From positions 1,550,001-1,614,000 of the forward strand of contig OY723241.1 of NCBI GenBank assembly GCA_963210315.1: DNA of 64,000 nt. Direction: 5' to 3'. The position numbers and the translations under genes are program-made. Positions 39,594-51,587 of the stretch are shown in pieces. Within the stretch, counting starts at the first letter, position 1. Every line of letters begins with the position of its first letter. The DNA comes from Rhynchopus euleeides. Its lineage: Eukaryota; Euglenozoa; Diplonemea; Diplonemida; Diplonemidae. The notes under the pieces are model-generated. The model did not search any database. It saw nothing but the letters and a program-made list of their open reading frames with translations, and was not told the origin of the DNA.

Positions 39594-39938
39594 CCGTATA
39601 CGTAAATATTTTGGAACGTAAATATTATGGAACGTAAATATTATGGAACGTAAATATTTTGGAACGCTGGTGGGTTGGCGTTCCAGATTTTTTTCGTTCC
39701 ATAATATTTACAGGGCTTTCTGCGACTCGGGGACTTGGACCAGGTGATCGGACGGCATACAGAGTCCCTGACGGGACCTACTCGTGCACTTTTCGCGCGA
39801 TTCCTGACGCAAGCCGTCCTCACCACCGAGTCCCCAACTGGCCCTGTAAATATTATGGAACGTAAATATTATGGAACGGACCGGCCAAAAATGGGCCCGT
39901 TCCATAATATTTACGTTCCATAATATTTACGTATACGG
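39594..39938. mobile_element. 345-bp miniature element, CCGTATACG ends, TA target site
   Basis: Inverted ends CCGTATACGTAAATATT with repeated TGGAACGTAAATATT units inside. TA is at both sides (39592-39593, 39939-39940), and the matching empty site ACATGTATATACTTG is present at 53141-53155 in the other AT-rich copy, which proves the TA duplication. The core carries about 130 GC-rich bases. Tc1/mariner-like, non-autonomous. Confidence 0.9.
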
Positions 39939-39984
39939 TATATACTTGTAGTTATACATGTAAAATTTACAAGATCCCACCGTG

Positions 39985-42381
39985 TTCGTGTGTGTGAGGG
40001 GGGGGGGGTATTGGGTTGCAAAAGTATCTCCGCTCAGAAGCGGTAGGAGCGAAGGGGCCATAACGAACCAAGCCCTATCAAACGATGTCCGTGAGTATCT
40101 GTGCCTCTGGGCTGTGTCTGTCGGCAGCAGTAGAAGGTATCATCAGAGTTTGCTCTGTATGCGACCTACATTCAACAAAACTCTTAACGTGTCCGTGTGG
40201 GCCACGCCTGGCTCGGCATGGCCAGTTTGGAGGTGGCCATGCTGGGGCGGGCGAAGATGGCTTGATGGAGATGCTGAAGGCCACGTGGCTGGGTGCTGCC
40301 GCATTGCTATAAGAGAGTGCTTACAGGCTGCCCGGTATATTTTCATGGCATGTTGTTCAGTAGCATGTTGTTCGTATCATCAGACCTTCCCAACCACCCT
40401 CCCAAGCCCGTTCTGATCTTTGTTTCTCGGCTCTGCCCTATCTGGCAATGTTATTCCTGGTGACGAGCGATGAAGCGCAGTGAACTCGCGGGGAAACGAA
40501 GAAAATGTACCACCACACCGAATCTTGAGATATGCACTTTCATGCTGCTTGATATGTCCTCAACACAGACTTGAGGCACAAGTACGCGTTGAACGACAAG
40601 GAGTTTGGGGGTTTTTTTACAGTTGCTGCGAAATGACGACGATACCACAGGGTCATTTGCTCCGTGGGCAGGTTCCCGTCTGCACCTCAACGCGAAGCTC
40701 CCCTGTAATCGACCAGTTTCTATCGGTACTAGTCATTGTTTCCCCTCACTCAGTCCCCTTCTACGGTTTTGAAATCAATCAACCTCACCCCATCCCGTTC
40801 CTATTCGAGTTGCTTCAGGGTGTCTCTCTGTGAAGAGGGATGGGGTACGGTGCACAGTGGAACCTTACATCGCGTGTGTGATCATATTCGCCCGAGTTAC
40901 CAATGTGAGTAAATTCTCTTGAAATGCGAGAGCCTCCTCTCAATAAGAGGGGGGCTCTTGAAAAGGTTCGCCCAGATTCTGGCGGGGGACTCCCGAAGCG
41001 GAATCTGCTCATGGTTGTTCCCGAACATTGCCACCCAGCAAAACAAATCACTCGCGCGATATAGGGGTTCCTGTGTACATGCATGTTCCAACCTCCCCCC
41101 ACCCGACAGGTACCACCAGTCGGATCACCAGTCGAAATTCACCGTCGTCCCGACAGGTCGATGCCCAATTAGTCGGTGTACGTAGTACGTATCCCTCCCC
41201 ACCCGGCCCGTGTTTGACCCGACAATGCGTAGCACGACGGTGTATCCACGACTGCCCAGCATGAAACCGTCGCATTGTCAACACAGGCCGAATAACTCTC
41301 TCTCTCTCTCTCTTACTATGTCTTGGACACAACACCCGGGTCGGTGTCACTTGAGGGAAAGGATGTCGAATGAGCGCCTTCTTTTCTCTGCATAAGCGCC
41401 GCCTGCAAACACAAGCTGTGTAGACCGGTCTCCTTTGCAGCTTGAACCCACAGGACAAGGAGTACGGCGGGTTCGATGACACGGCAACGTTGGTTTTTTT
41501 TTTGCTGGCATTGCTTTGTTGCAATAGCAAATGATTGGTATTCACTCACAGCGCCATCCCCACCATGCGATTAGGGAGAACCGAATGCACATGTCGATTG
41601 TGACCTTTCCCGACATGTGCCCAAGTGGGTGAGGGGTGGTCGGAGGGGTCTGCCCAGGGGATCCTGACTGGTCTACTCCTTCGGTGGGGGCTTGTCTGGG
41701 TACTTGGGTTCTTACTTGCCTCGTTTGTCAAACCCTCATTCAGCTGTTTTGAGAGTTCGGCTCCGCTCAGCCGGAAGAATTTCCTTTGAACTTTCCTGGA
41801 TCTTGCGACCCCCATTGTTTCGTTTGCTGTCACTTCACGATCTGGCGGGGCGTGCGCAATTTACTTACATTCCTTGATCCCAAAGAACGGACGGCGTTGG
41901 CTCCCTTCCTGAGTGTGATCGTATGTCTGGCAGCGAAGTGTCCGATCGGCACAAGGCGGATGGACACGAAGTTTACAAATGTGGACGGTCTGCGTCTCTG
42001 CCATTGAACCACAATGCCTCGGGCAACATGTGTACGTCACTGCCCTGGTCGTCACACATCAGGGCTGTGGCCGTCGTTACCAAACTTATGAGAGGTGGCG
42101 CTTTCTTCGCGAGGCACACAAAGGTTGGGCAACGCCACCCGGGATGGGGGACAGGGGCACCGGGGCGGGCTTGCAGCAGGGAGTGTGGGTTTGGCTTTTC
42201 AGCTGCATGTCGCCCGAAGTGTCTTGACGAAGAGAATCATCTTCACCCCCATACGGCCACAGAGTAGACAAGCAGCCCGCCCCAATCCCAGATACCGCGT
42301 GCCCAGTCTGAGCCGTGCCCTGTCCGTGCAGTGCTGCCACACCACACCACACCCAACAGGCTCAGCCCAGAAGAGGCAGCG
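39985..42381. other. Intergenic region and leader of the second cyclase-like gene
   Basis: No gene recognised. A diverged hairpin repeat A lies at about 40455-40620 and a CT microsatellite at 41297-41313. From about 42320 the sequence matches that upstream of the first paralog, including the likely acceptor CACCACACCCAACAG ending at 42359. Confidence 0.5.
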
Positions 42382-45366
42382 ATGCGGTGTGCTGCGCTGT
42401 GTGCGTTGCTGTGCCTCCCGCTGGCCGCGTGTGGTGCGAATGCACCCATCCGTGTGATGGGGGTGCTGGCGGTGTCGCCCCCTATCGCACCGCACCACAA
42501 GATCTACAACCCGTTGGTGCCGTGTGAGAACATCACGGATGTGGGGGAGGGGTGCAACAAGGGCGGGTACCCGGCGATGCAGACGTGGATGACAAACCTC
42601 AGCTCGGATGCGCGTGGGACGGTGAAGTTCCTCTCCCCCGACTTCAGGTCCAGGACAGTGCTTGCGCACCCCACTGGGTTGAAGCTGAACTATGCGGTGT
42701 GGGGTAACCTCGGCATCGACTTCGTCACGATGCGCAACGAGCATCTTTTGAAGTCTGAGTATGACAGGACCGCCATCGAAAGCTTCATCGCCAACAGCCC
42801 TTACCCTTGGGTGATGTCGGACTTCGTCGTGGACGAGGCCTTTCCATACCTGATGGAGCTCCTATCAGCGACGCATGTCAAGGTGGTCGACGGTGTCAAG
42901 ATCGGGGTCTTGGTCCTCTGGTCCGATACATTCACAGGGAGGTCTGGCAAGTCATTCCCACACCAGCTGATCCTCCCTCTGCTGACGAAGAGGCTGAGGG
43001 CACAGGGCGTTGACAAGATCGTGGTGATGCGTACCGACCACCCTTCCACAACGGAGGATGAGTTCATGGCTCTGACCACATACGACATCGACGTTGTTGT
43101 GACGGACTCGGTTGCTGACAGGCTGTCTTTCGTTGCGAATGATACAGCGGTGCTCTTCAGCGCCGAATACCAGGCCACTTCTGACTATAATCTGATCGTC
43201 CTGGACATGGTGCAGGATGGAGGCCTGTGGCAGTACTCTTTGCGTGACGTCGGGCTGTACGGCACAGAGCCTCCTGCAGGGCGCACCGACCCTGTCTACA
43301 TTGCGGCGAAGGAGTGGGCACAGGCGCAGGTCGACCTGGGTGCCTCCAACGACATCACAGTCGCCACTTCCACGGACATCATGCCTGAGACGACCGACGC
43401 GACAGGGAGTCGGCCGTGCCGCGAAAAGGAGTGCCACCAGGGAGTGCTCACTGCCGATGCCCTGCGGGAGCGTGCTGGGGCGCAGATCGCACTTGCCAAC
43501 GGGGGGGGTGTTCGCGGTTCCGGGTGGGCTGCTGGCCCCATCAAGAGGAGCAACCTGTGGGACACGTACCCCTTCGCCAACACGGTGTGCCGTGTGAATG
43601 TGTCTGGCACTGTGCTGCTCGACATCATCAACAGCGGCATCAGCCAACTCGGGCCAGACGGTAAGAATTCGGCTGAGAATCAAGGCGGTAGGTTTCCACA
43701 GATCAGCGGTCTCCAGTTTACGATGAACCCACAGCTGCCTGCTGGGGGCAGAGTGGTGTCGATGGATGTGGCTGAGGCAGACGGGACGTTTGTACCGCTT
43801 GAGAAGAGGCGCGTCTACTCCGTGACAGTCACGAGCTTCATGCTGGGTGGTGGGGACGGCTATGTGATGATCCCTGCAAACCACCAGGAAGGGAGCAGCG
43901 AGTGTTTTGTGACGACGATGATGGAGGCGACGCAGGACTACCTCATGCGGCACAAGACCTACACCCCACACGTCACAGGCAGGATAGCCCTCGACTTCGG
44001 CGGGACAGCCCTGCAGATGCGGAACCAGTCGCATGCCGACTGCAGCGCAGAGGAGAAGCACGACGCTTACTGGCAGGACTGTGTGCCGTGCGGTGAGGGC
44101 TTCTGGCGCCTAGATGCGACAGGCAATGTGTGCATCGAGCGCACGTCGGACGGGGTGAACATCTTCATGGTTGTCGGAATTGTTGTCGGTGTACTGGTGC
44201 TGATCGGAGCCCCGCTGGCGTGGAAGATGACGGAGAAGCAGCGCCGCATCAACGCGCTGTTCAACAACAACAAGGTTGCGGAGGAGTGTGCCGTGGCGGT
44301 GATGGAGCTGCGCCTGTCGGACCTGGACTACCTCAACGAGCTCGAACGCCCAAACACGATCCAGTCGGCCTTCATATCAATCGCAAAGCAGATGAAGATG
44401 TACATGGAGTTCATGCCGAAGAACCTGATTGCGAACTACCAGTCCAGTGATGATGACACTGAGAGTGCCGGTGACTTACGTTCAAGTCGGATTACTGTTT
44501 CCAGGCGTTCAGCCAGTGGCAGTGCCGCCAGGAATTCACATGATGAGCGCAGTAGTGTCAGTGAGTCACAGTACCACGTCCGTGCCTCCCAGAATGCAGG
44601 TGCTGTGAAGAGCAACTACGCACGGAAGAAGCGTGTCAGCGTGCTTGCACTGAACAGCAGGTCGCACAGCGAGCGGTGTGCGGCACTTGATGCTGAGGGC
44701 GTGCGTGTGCTGCACTCGCATTTGATCGAGAACTTCAACGCGATTGTGGACAGCTTCAAGGGGCTGGCAGAGTCAATGTGTGGCGACCGCCTCCTTGCTG
44801 CGTGGAACACTGTGGTGGATCGCGCCAGCCACAGCACGCTCGCCTGCAAAGCTGCCTTCGAGATGCGGTCCATGAAGGAACAAGGCATCGTCACACACGT
44901 GGGGCTGTCTTCCGGGACTGTCATGTTCGGTCTCTTCGGTGGGGTCGGGACGAAGAAGTACGACATTGTCGGGAAGGTCGTGCCGGGTGCCATGATGCTG
45001 GCACTCCTGAACAAGGACTACGGCACACAGTGCCTTTTCCCCCAGCCTATGCTGCACGAAGCATCGTCCCTCTTCTACGTCCGGATTGTCGACTACATCT
45101 GCCACAAAAAGATCAGCGACGCTGCCTTCCTCTACGAGCTTTCTGAGCAGAAGGGTGCTGGCATCGCCGACGAGTGGATGTACGAGATGGAGACTTCCGC
45201 AAACGCCAACCCCTACAAGGAACACAACGAGCTATGGAAAGACTTCATCGGAACCGGAAATATATCAGGAACCACCGACAAGCTCACTGGGAAGCTCCTG
45301 CAGCTCAAGAACGACGCATTCTCTGGGGCATACTGCTGCATGTGCCCTGGGTTGGCGCTGTTCTGA
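42382..45366 (+). CDS. 5'-nucleotidase-like ectodomain / TM / cyclase homology domain, paralog 2
   Basis: About 994 residues, same order of parts as the gene at 33290: identical signal peptide, degenerate metallophosphatase-like half, intact-looking C-terminal 5'-nucleotidase domain with ALANGGGVRG and GGGDGYVMI, Cys-rich stalk, one membrane helix, and a cyclase homology domain with the same missing catalytic residues. Hundreds of bases at a time are identical to paralog 1, while about ten short patches differ strongly. Examples are KSEYDRT against NTDFKAS near residue 131, the segment after NDI near residue 322, the juxtamembrane serine-rich loop near 695-740, and the last 100 residues. The two genes are in tandem, about 6.1 kb apart, with mobile DNA between. 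Confidence 0.85.
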   Translation: MRCAALCALLCLPLAACGANAPIRVMGVLAVSPPIAPHHKIYNPLVPCENITDVGEGCNKGGYPAMQTWMTNLSSDARGTVKFLSPDFRSRTVLAHPTGLKLNYAVWGNLGIDFVTMRNEHLLKSEYDRTAIESFIANSPYPWVMSDFVVDEAFPYLMELLSATHVKVVDGVKIGVLVLWSDTFTGRSGKSFPHQLILPLLTKRLRAQGVDKIVVMRTDHPSTTEDEFMALTTYDIDVVVTDSVADRLSFVANDTAVLFSAEYQATSDYNLIVLDMVQDGGLWQYSLRDVGLYGTEPPAGRTDPVYIAAKEWAQAQVDLGASNDITVATSTDIMPETTDATGSRPCREKECHQGVLTADALRERAGAQIALANGGGVRGSGWAAGPIKRSNLWDTYPFANTVCRVNVSGTVLLDIINSGISQLGPDGKNSAENQGGRFPQISGLQFTMNPQLPAGGRVVSMDVAEADGTFVPLEKRRVYSVTVTSFMLGGGDGYVMIPANHQEGSSECFVTTMMEATQDYLMRHKTYTPHVTGRIALDFGGTALQMRNQSHADCSAEEKHDAYWQDCVPCGEGFWRLDATGNVCIERTSDGVNIFMVVGIVVGVLVLIGAPLAWKMTEKQRRINALFNNNKVAEECAVAVMELRLSDLDYLNELERPNTIQSAFISIAKQMKMYMEFMPKNLIANYQSSDDDTESAGDLRSSRITVSRRSASGSAARNSHDERSSVSESQYHVRASQNAGAVKSNYARKKRVSVLALNSRSHSERCAALDAEGVRVLHSHLIENFNAIVDSFKGLAESMCGDRLLAAWNTVVDRASHSTLACKAAFEMRSMKEQGIVTHVGLSSGTVMFGLFGGVGTKKYDIVGKVVPGAMMLALLNKDYGTQCLFPQPMLHEASSLFYVRIVDYICHKKISDAAFLYELSEQKGAGIADEWMYEMETSANANPYKEHNELWKDFIGTGNISGTTDKLTGKLLQLKNDAFSGAYCCMCPGLALF

Positions 45367-46108
45367 GCGTACACACGATCTGCTCCGCTGCGTTGCATTT
45401 GCTCTTGCTCTGGCTGTAGTCTCTCTCGCTGAAGCCTCCTCTTCCTCTTCTCTCCCTGCCTGTGCGTGGCTGCCAACCCGCAGCTGCGTTGCCTTTTCCT
45501 TCTTCATTCCTTCCTTCCTTCCTTCCTTCCTGCCTCCAGCCCCTCTCTGGCCCTCTTCGTGTTGTGCTCTTTTTATTATACACCTCCAGTGTGAGGAACA
45601 TGCCGCTTGTCAAAATTTCACTCCTGCACGAAGGGTAAGGTGCACCACCCCATCCCTTTACGCAGGCGACGGGGGAATTGGAGATGGAAGCTGTCGACGC
45701 CTAAACCAACCCCCAAGCAAGAGAGTGACTTGGCAGCTGAGTCTCAGTTGATTTTTTTTGCACCATATTTTTTTCTTGCGGCAACGCCTTTTTTTTGATG
45801 TCCAATGTGGGGAAAAGGACGCGAATAATATTCGGGGCCGCCCAGTTGATCTTCTGACTGTTGCAATCAACACCCCCCCCCCCCCCCCCCCAGACCTTTC
45901 TCTTGGACCCCCCCTCTTTTCCCCGGTCCTCCCCCTCCCCCCCACCAAAATGGTACCCCTGCCGTCAAAGGCCCCTGTTGGCCCAAGGCCATCGCATCGC
46001 CCCCCTCTCCAACGGCGGTGCCCAAGCCGCCAGGTTGTAATTCCCTGCACCGTTGAGTCACACCCCGTCGATATTGTGGTTTTTCTTGTATGTGTTTCGC
46101 ATGGATTC
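45367..46108. other. Downstream region of paralog 2
   Basis: No gene seen. TTCC tetramers are at about 45507-45532, a C run at 45873-45891, and the boundary with hairpin repeat A follows. Confidence 0.5.
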
Positions 46109-46325
46109 TTACCAGTTACGAGCGACGAAGCGTAGCGAAGTCGCCAAGTAGCGAAGAATCGTACGACTGAAGCTTTATTAAGGATCACACCTTCATGCCA
46201 CTTCACAGGGGCTTACACAGCCTTTGACACAGGAGTGTGCGCTCAACGAAAAGTAGCCCGGATCTGCCTTTTTGCAGCTGCTGGGCAGGGTGTTTCTCTT
46301 ATTATAGCGGAAGGGGTACGATTTT
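46109..46325 (+). repeat. Hairpin repeat family A, copy 3
   Basis: AGTTACGAGCGACGAAGCGT, hairpin arm GTCGC, TCGTACGACTGAAGCTTTAT, CACTTCACAGGGGCTT, GTGCGCTCAACGAAAAGTAG, GCTGCTGGGCAGGGTGT and GCGGAAGGGGTACG. One arm base is changed (GTAGC for GTAAC). Confidence 0.8.
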
Positions 46326-48359
46326 GGTGCCTCCTACGGATTTCCTATCCGTGGAGGGGGTGGTGATTCTTGGAATTATTTAGTATTCGGCAGTTGCCCT
46401 GATGAAATCGTCGCAGGTTTCATCACGGATATCCACGATGGCGGCGTTTTGTTCTTTCGCCGGGGAGGGGGTGCCAGAATCTCTTTTTATGCATAGCACA
46501 AAACCCGAAAGCCCAAGAAAATGGGTTTGCCGAATTCTGTTTTGTTTGCTTGTGCAACATTCTGGTCGCCCTGTCACGGTGGGTGGGTGGGGGGCGTGGA
46601 GTGTAGAGTGAAGAAACCATTGCTCCTCACTGCAGCCCCCGCCCCCTTGCCCCCCTCCCCTTTTTTTTAGATCTGAACGCTCTTCCCGCGAACAGTGCGT
46701 TTGTCACAGCAGAAAATAATAGCCGTGGGTGTCATAGGGACCACGCACAGTTTTCTTTCGCTCCTCCCCCCTCCCACATGAGTGACCGTCATGGGTGTTT
46801 CGGTGAGATACTTTTGGTAGCCGATCTCCCCACCCCGCGAAAGCACAGCAGGAAAGGCTGCGCCAGATGAGGCCTTCTTCTTCCTTCAGATTTGCACCGC
46901 ATACATTTTACCGAGCGATGAAGCGTCACCGAAGTCGCTACCCCGCTTACAAAAGGGTGTCACCTAGAAGGCTAGATACACTGGGATGCCTGACGCTCTT
47001 GGCTATTGCTATGAGCTGTGCATGTGTCACCAGGCGGTGCTGAAAAGAGGGCGATACCTATTGGGACCGTGGGAAAAAAAACGCCACGAAAAAAATCATG
47101 CGTTTTATCGCACATATGGTCTCGAGAAACATGGTTGCTTTCCTCATCGAATCGTGAGTGGAAGTGGAAAGGTTTTGTGTGAAAGAGATAGGAACCGTCA
47201 GCCGTAAAGAATGCCGGCCAGTGAAAATTTGCAGCCCTCCTTGGTGCAACTCCTGAAGAGAAAAAATCCTTCAAAAGAGAGCAAAAACACATCAAAAATC
47301 TAGAAAGAACCTGCGAAATGAATCATCAAGACGATGCGCAATGCGAAGTTGGGCTGACCTGCACACCAGCACCCCCTCCTCTGAGCGGGCGTGGCTGCTG
47401 CTCTGGGCACAAGGGGTTTCGGATGCGCACCCATTGTCCCCCCCCTCTCTCACAGCTGTCCTTCTGCATGTGATGCACCATGATTACGGGTGTGACGGTG
47501 GTTTGCCGCTGTCACTGCCTTGAATTCTGCTTGATTTCCGACTCATGATCGGCGCAAGGCCGTTTTCTGCAGTCTTTGAAAATAAATTGAATGGAGGCTT
47601 TCTACTATGTGTCAATACAATGTCACGCTGTGCGCCAAAACCGAGTCGCTTTTTTGCAGCCAGTTTTGTGTGGGCACAGCTCACCCTTTCTCACTTTTCT
47701 GCATTGCTGAATCGAAGCCCCCAATAAACCTTGGGGGTTCTTCGCGAAGCGTGCCGAACCGATGCGTTTTGGTGAATTTCTCTTCTTTTTGTCAGTAGAA
47801 CGACGGACTTTGCCGAAGCGAAGACCCCCCTAAACGCACTGCCACGAGGGGCAGTCATCCTCAGTTGTTGCATTTGCCGACGGTTCGCCTTGCATTGGGC
47901 CGCGCTGCTCTGCTAACGAGGCTGAATAGTGTAAATCGTCAAAGAAACGAGCATCACTATTTGGTTCGTTGAAGCAACCAGCCCAGAAGCCGGGGCTCTC
48001 CTTGGCGAGACAGCCAGGCCGCTCCCTGTTGGTGTGCCCTGTAAGTGCTCCACCGGGAGGTGGGCTCAACAATCTCAGTGTGTCTCGTGAGCGAATGTGT
48101 CCAGGGCAGCTTTATGCTCAGATGTCAGATGCAATCGAAAGCCCAAATCAGCTCTCGGCCGAACCTGTGCATTCCCAGGCTGTCGCGCAAGTCGACAGTG
48201 TCACGGTGCGCTCTTTCTCTTAGGTGCCGAGGGCTGCGATTGGGGTTCCTGCAGTGCTCCAAGGCTGGTGGTAGTTTGTCTGGTACGGCTAGTGGTTTAC
48301 GTTCCTTCGAATTACATCGAACCGTTGTGCTTATTTTGAACGATTTTTTGCCGTGTCGC
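46326..48359. other. Intergenic region, little recognised
   Basis: No gene recognised. A short degenerate family-A hairpin is at about 46911-46940 and TTTTTTGCCGTGT (family H) at 48345-48357, exactly where the retroelement-like GC-rich sequence begins. Confidence 0.5.
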
Positions 48360-50270
48360 CTAGCGAAGTCCCTCACGGCGGAGGAGCAAGTGGGGGCCCT
48401 CGGGGGGACCTTAGTCGAGGGACAGCCGGGCTTATGGGTGGACGCGCTTGCAAGTGCGGCGGGCGAGGAGGAGCTAGTGGTGGAAGCGCATGAGGTGGTG
48501 CGTCATGCAGTGGTGATGGTGAGGCGGACGCCTCAGCTGCGCCGTATCCTTCCAGACCCGGCCGCGTGGGCGGGGCGAATGCTGACCTCGGGGGCGGTGG
48601 AGGAGGGTGTCGATCTGATGGCTCTCAAGGGGGCTGCCATTGCCATCGGGGTTCACATCGTCTCCTTGCAGGACAACGCAGCACCAATGGTGGCCTCCCC
48701 GATGCAAGCAGACGTGGTACTGTTCCTCTGCCGGGTGGGCCCGAGTTACCGGGTGGCGACGATGCCTCCGACAGTCGAGGAACAGATCCTCTACGCCGAG
48801 GATGAGGGGATCGAGCTGCCGGAGGGCCGGAGGCTGCGGCCCCGACTTGACGTCTCGGGGGAGACGGCGTGCTGCCAGTTCTGCGCCGGGCTGTTCTCGG
48901 AGGCGGAGCAGCACGGGGCGTGCGATGGGTGCTCCAGGCTGGCTTGCCCCGACTGCGTACTGGTGGAGGGCGAGCCGATGTGTGTCTGCGCCCCGCCCCA
49001 GGGCGTGGAGGCCCCATTTTCTACGCCCCCTCAGCCGGAGCGGCACGACACCCCCCCGCCGGTCTCGGCCAGCACGCGGCTGACGAAGGCGTTGTTGGGG
49101 GGCGGTGCCCCACGAGGGACAGCAGGACTGGCGCGGCTGCAGGCGTCGCTTGGGATGCGGGAGCTGCCGGGTTTCTCCTACACCGTCGGGGACTGTTTCT
49201 ACGATGCAGTAGCTCGGGTGGTGGGTGGTGCGGCAGCAGCGCTTCGCCAACTCGCCGTCCAGAGTGTGGGCCAGGACCCGGGCCTACGCGAGCGCGCAGA
49301 GCCGGACTATGCCACCTGGGCGGCAGCCATGTCAGTGATGTCGAGTGCGAACAGTGACACGTGGGCGGACTCCGTGGCAGTACATGGGCTCGCCCTGGGG
49401 ATGCGCAGGGCCATCGTGGTGCTGTCGGAGCATGCGCCGCCTACAGTGCACCGCCCTCGGACCAAACCTTTCGCAGGGGTGATTGGCGTGAGACACTGCG
49501 GCGGTCACTACAGCCCCCTGGACGTCCCCCAGCCGCTGGCGGAGGCCGTCATGGCCCTCGCCCCATCATCTATACTGGAGTCGGCGGCTTGCCCGGGGGC
49601 CGAGCAGGGCCTCCCCATGTGCAAGGAGCAGCCCCAGGAGTCGCAACGACGGGTGTACTGCGGGAGGTGTGACGAGTGGGTGGATCTGTCTGTGGAGCAC
49701 TGGCGGTGCTACGGGTGTGACTGCCGTGCCTGCGCCGGATGCGTCGTGGCAGGTGAGACGTGCGCCGCAACTCCGGGCCCAAGTGGCGAGCGAGCAGGAC
49801 AACCGCCGGACCCGGGTGGTCCCCCCCGACGAGGTGAGGCGCCCCCGCCCACGCATGCTGCGGCACCGGCCCCCGGCTGCTCCGGCCCGACCGCCACCGA
49901 GGACGGCTCTCACTCCGCGAAAGCCCCAGCCTCTTCGGTGTCGTCGAAGTCGAAGCGGAAGAGGGAGGACGGCGCCTCGCCGCAGCGTGGGGAGGACCCG
50001 GGAGCTGCAGAGGGTGAGCTCTCCACGGTAGCGGCCTGGGAGAGGCGTTTTTGCCCGGAGCTCCATCGCCCCGTGACGGAGCAGGTGGCGGCCCTCAAGG
50101 CCCTCCAGCAGTGGTGGAAGGAGCTGCGTGCCGCCTCGCGAGGGGATCGGGTGGATAGAGCTGAGTCGAAGGCGTATAACGCCCTGTGCAGCCGCTTGCG
50201 AGCGCGGGGCAAACGCCCGGCGGGCGGACCCGGCGGGGGGTCCCAGGGGAGCGACGCGTCTGCGCGGTAG
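48360..50270 (+). pseudogene. 3' part of a second OTU/zinc-finger retroelement
   Basis: About 636 codons of GC-rich coding sequence begin abruptly at about 48360 after unrelated AT-richer DNA; the frame stays open upstream to 48045 but without coding character. Order: C-terminal part of one OTU-like domain without its catalytic Cys, a Cys/His finger (CCQFCAGLF, CDGCSRLACPDC), a complete second OTU domain with GDCFYDA and CGGHYSPL, a second finger (CGRCDEW, CYGCDCRACAGC), and a low-complexity tail with a basic SKSKRKRED stretch. This matches the C-terminal OTU-finger layout of the 5953 gene at low identity, so it is a different family. Reverse transcriptase and nuclease are missing, as in a 5'-truncated non-LTR insertion; a stand-alone domesticated gene is less likely without a clear start. 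Confidence 0.65.
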
Positions 50271-50434
50271 TGGGTCGGTGGCCGAGGCCCGTGCACTCCC
50301 CCCCCCCCCCCCCCCCCGATTTCTCTTCCTGGCCCCCCCCGCGAACCTGGGAGGCAACTCCGGGGTCTGCGGTAGGTGCCGGCTCTCTTCCCCCTCCCTC
50401 CTCCCTTTCTCTTCTAGTCTCCTCCCCCCCCCCC
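50271..50434. other. 3' flank of the truncated retroelement: C runs
   Basis: Two long C runs (about 50299-50318 and 50424-50434) separated by mixed sequence. The second forms the left border of the inverted-repeat element that follows. Confidence 0.6.
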
Positions 50435-51587
50435 TAGGGGGGGTCAAATGGGAGTGACAAACACGATTTTTCAAAAAACCGGCGCAGAGGCCCCAAAGCC
50501 CCCGTAAACCCTCCAAACCCCCCCAGATCGGTCCGGAAACCCATCGAACCCCACTTTTCCACCATTCCGGGCACCTCAGGTGCCCGAATTGGGGTACCTA
50601 AATTTTGTGCCACCGTTTGGTACCGGACAGTGCCACTGTGTGGGAGGTTGGAAAAGAAAATGCCCCAACACACCACATCTGAGGGTTGCAATGCATGTTG
50701 CTTGCCAACCACGTCATCCGGTGGGTGTCAGGCGCTATGTAGGTGGCATGAGCCAGGTCTTCGATGTGTTCTGGCTTGTATATGTACCTCCCTGCCTGCG
50801 GCACAGGCACTGCCTTTGTCCCCCACACCAGCCACAGAGAGCGTATTGTACTCGGTCCACGGTTGCTGATTCATTGTGATGCGTTGTATCCTCGAGTGAA
50901 CGTCACACACTAGTGGCACCACCACCCGCCATCCGAGAGCTGTATTGACTTTGCGCCCTTCCGTTGCATTCACCTCGCCACGCATATTGCACCGTTCAGT
51001 ACCAGTGCTCTTGGGCCAGGCAAAGTAGACCGCAGCAACTACCAATTCTGGCACAATGGGTACCACGACAGCGCACTTCGTGTGTTCCCGGAATGTACAG
51101 CTCGTGTTGCAACAGTCGTTGTCAACACATCCCGGTTGTGGAGCACTGCTGCACAGGAATCACACGACCATCTGGACTTGTTCCGTACCTACAGGCAGCC
51201 TCCCGGTGCATGGTGGCAGGGAGGTACATATACAAGCCAGAACTCATCGAAGACCTGGCTAATGCCACCTACATAGCGCCTGACACCCACCGGATGACGT
51301 GGTTGGCAAGCAACATGCATTGCAACCCTCAGATGTGGTGTGTTGGGGCATTTTCTTTTCCAACCTCCCACACAGTGGCACTGTCCGGTACCAAACGGTG
51401 GCACAAAATTTAGGTACCCCAATTCGGGCACCTGAGGTGCCCGGAATGGTGGAAAAGTGGGGTTCGATGGGTTTCCGGACCGATCTGGGGGGGTTTGGAG
51501 GGTTTACGGGGGCTTTGGGGCCTCTGCGCCGGTTTTTTGAAAAATCGTGTTTGTCCACGTAAAAGGGTGGCATTTGACCCCCCCTAC
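50435..51587. mobile_element. 1.15-kb element with long terminal inverted repeats, copy 2
   Basis: Nearly identical to 31238-32389 over its full length; the only clear change noticed near the left end is GGAGTGAC for GGGGTGAC. It lies between runs of 11 and 13 C. Both copies therefore entered C tracts, and their similarity indicates recent movement. Confidence 0.85.

Larger units (their letters stand above)
38218..39984. mobile_element. AT-rich palindromic element with nested insertions, copy 1
   Basis: Ends are perfect inverted repeats: CACGGTGGGATCTTGTAAAT at the left and its inverse at the right, continuing into ACATGTAT/ATACATGT palindromes. Both copies in the window (here and 51610-53191) have TT on each side. 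Two other elements sit inside (38453-39340 and 39594-39938); without them the core is about 530 bases. No coding capacity. The dense ACATGTAT/TACTTG palindromes should form hairpins. Confidence 0.85.
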
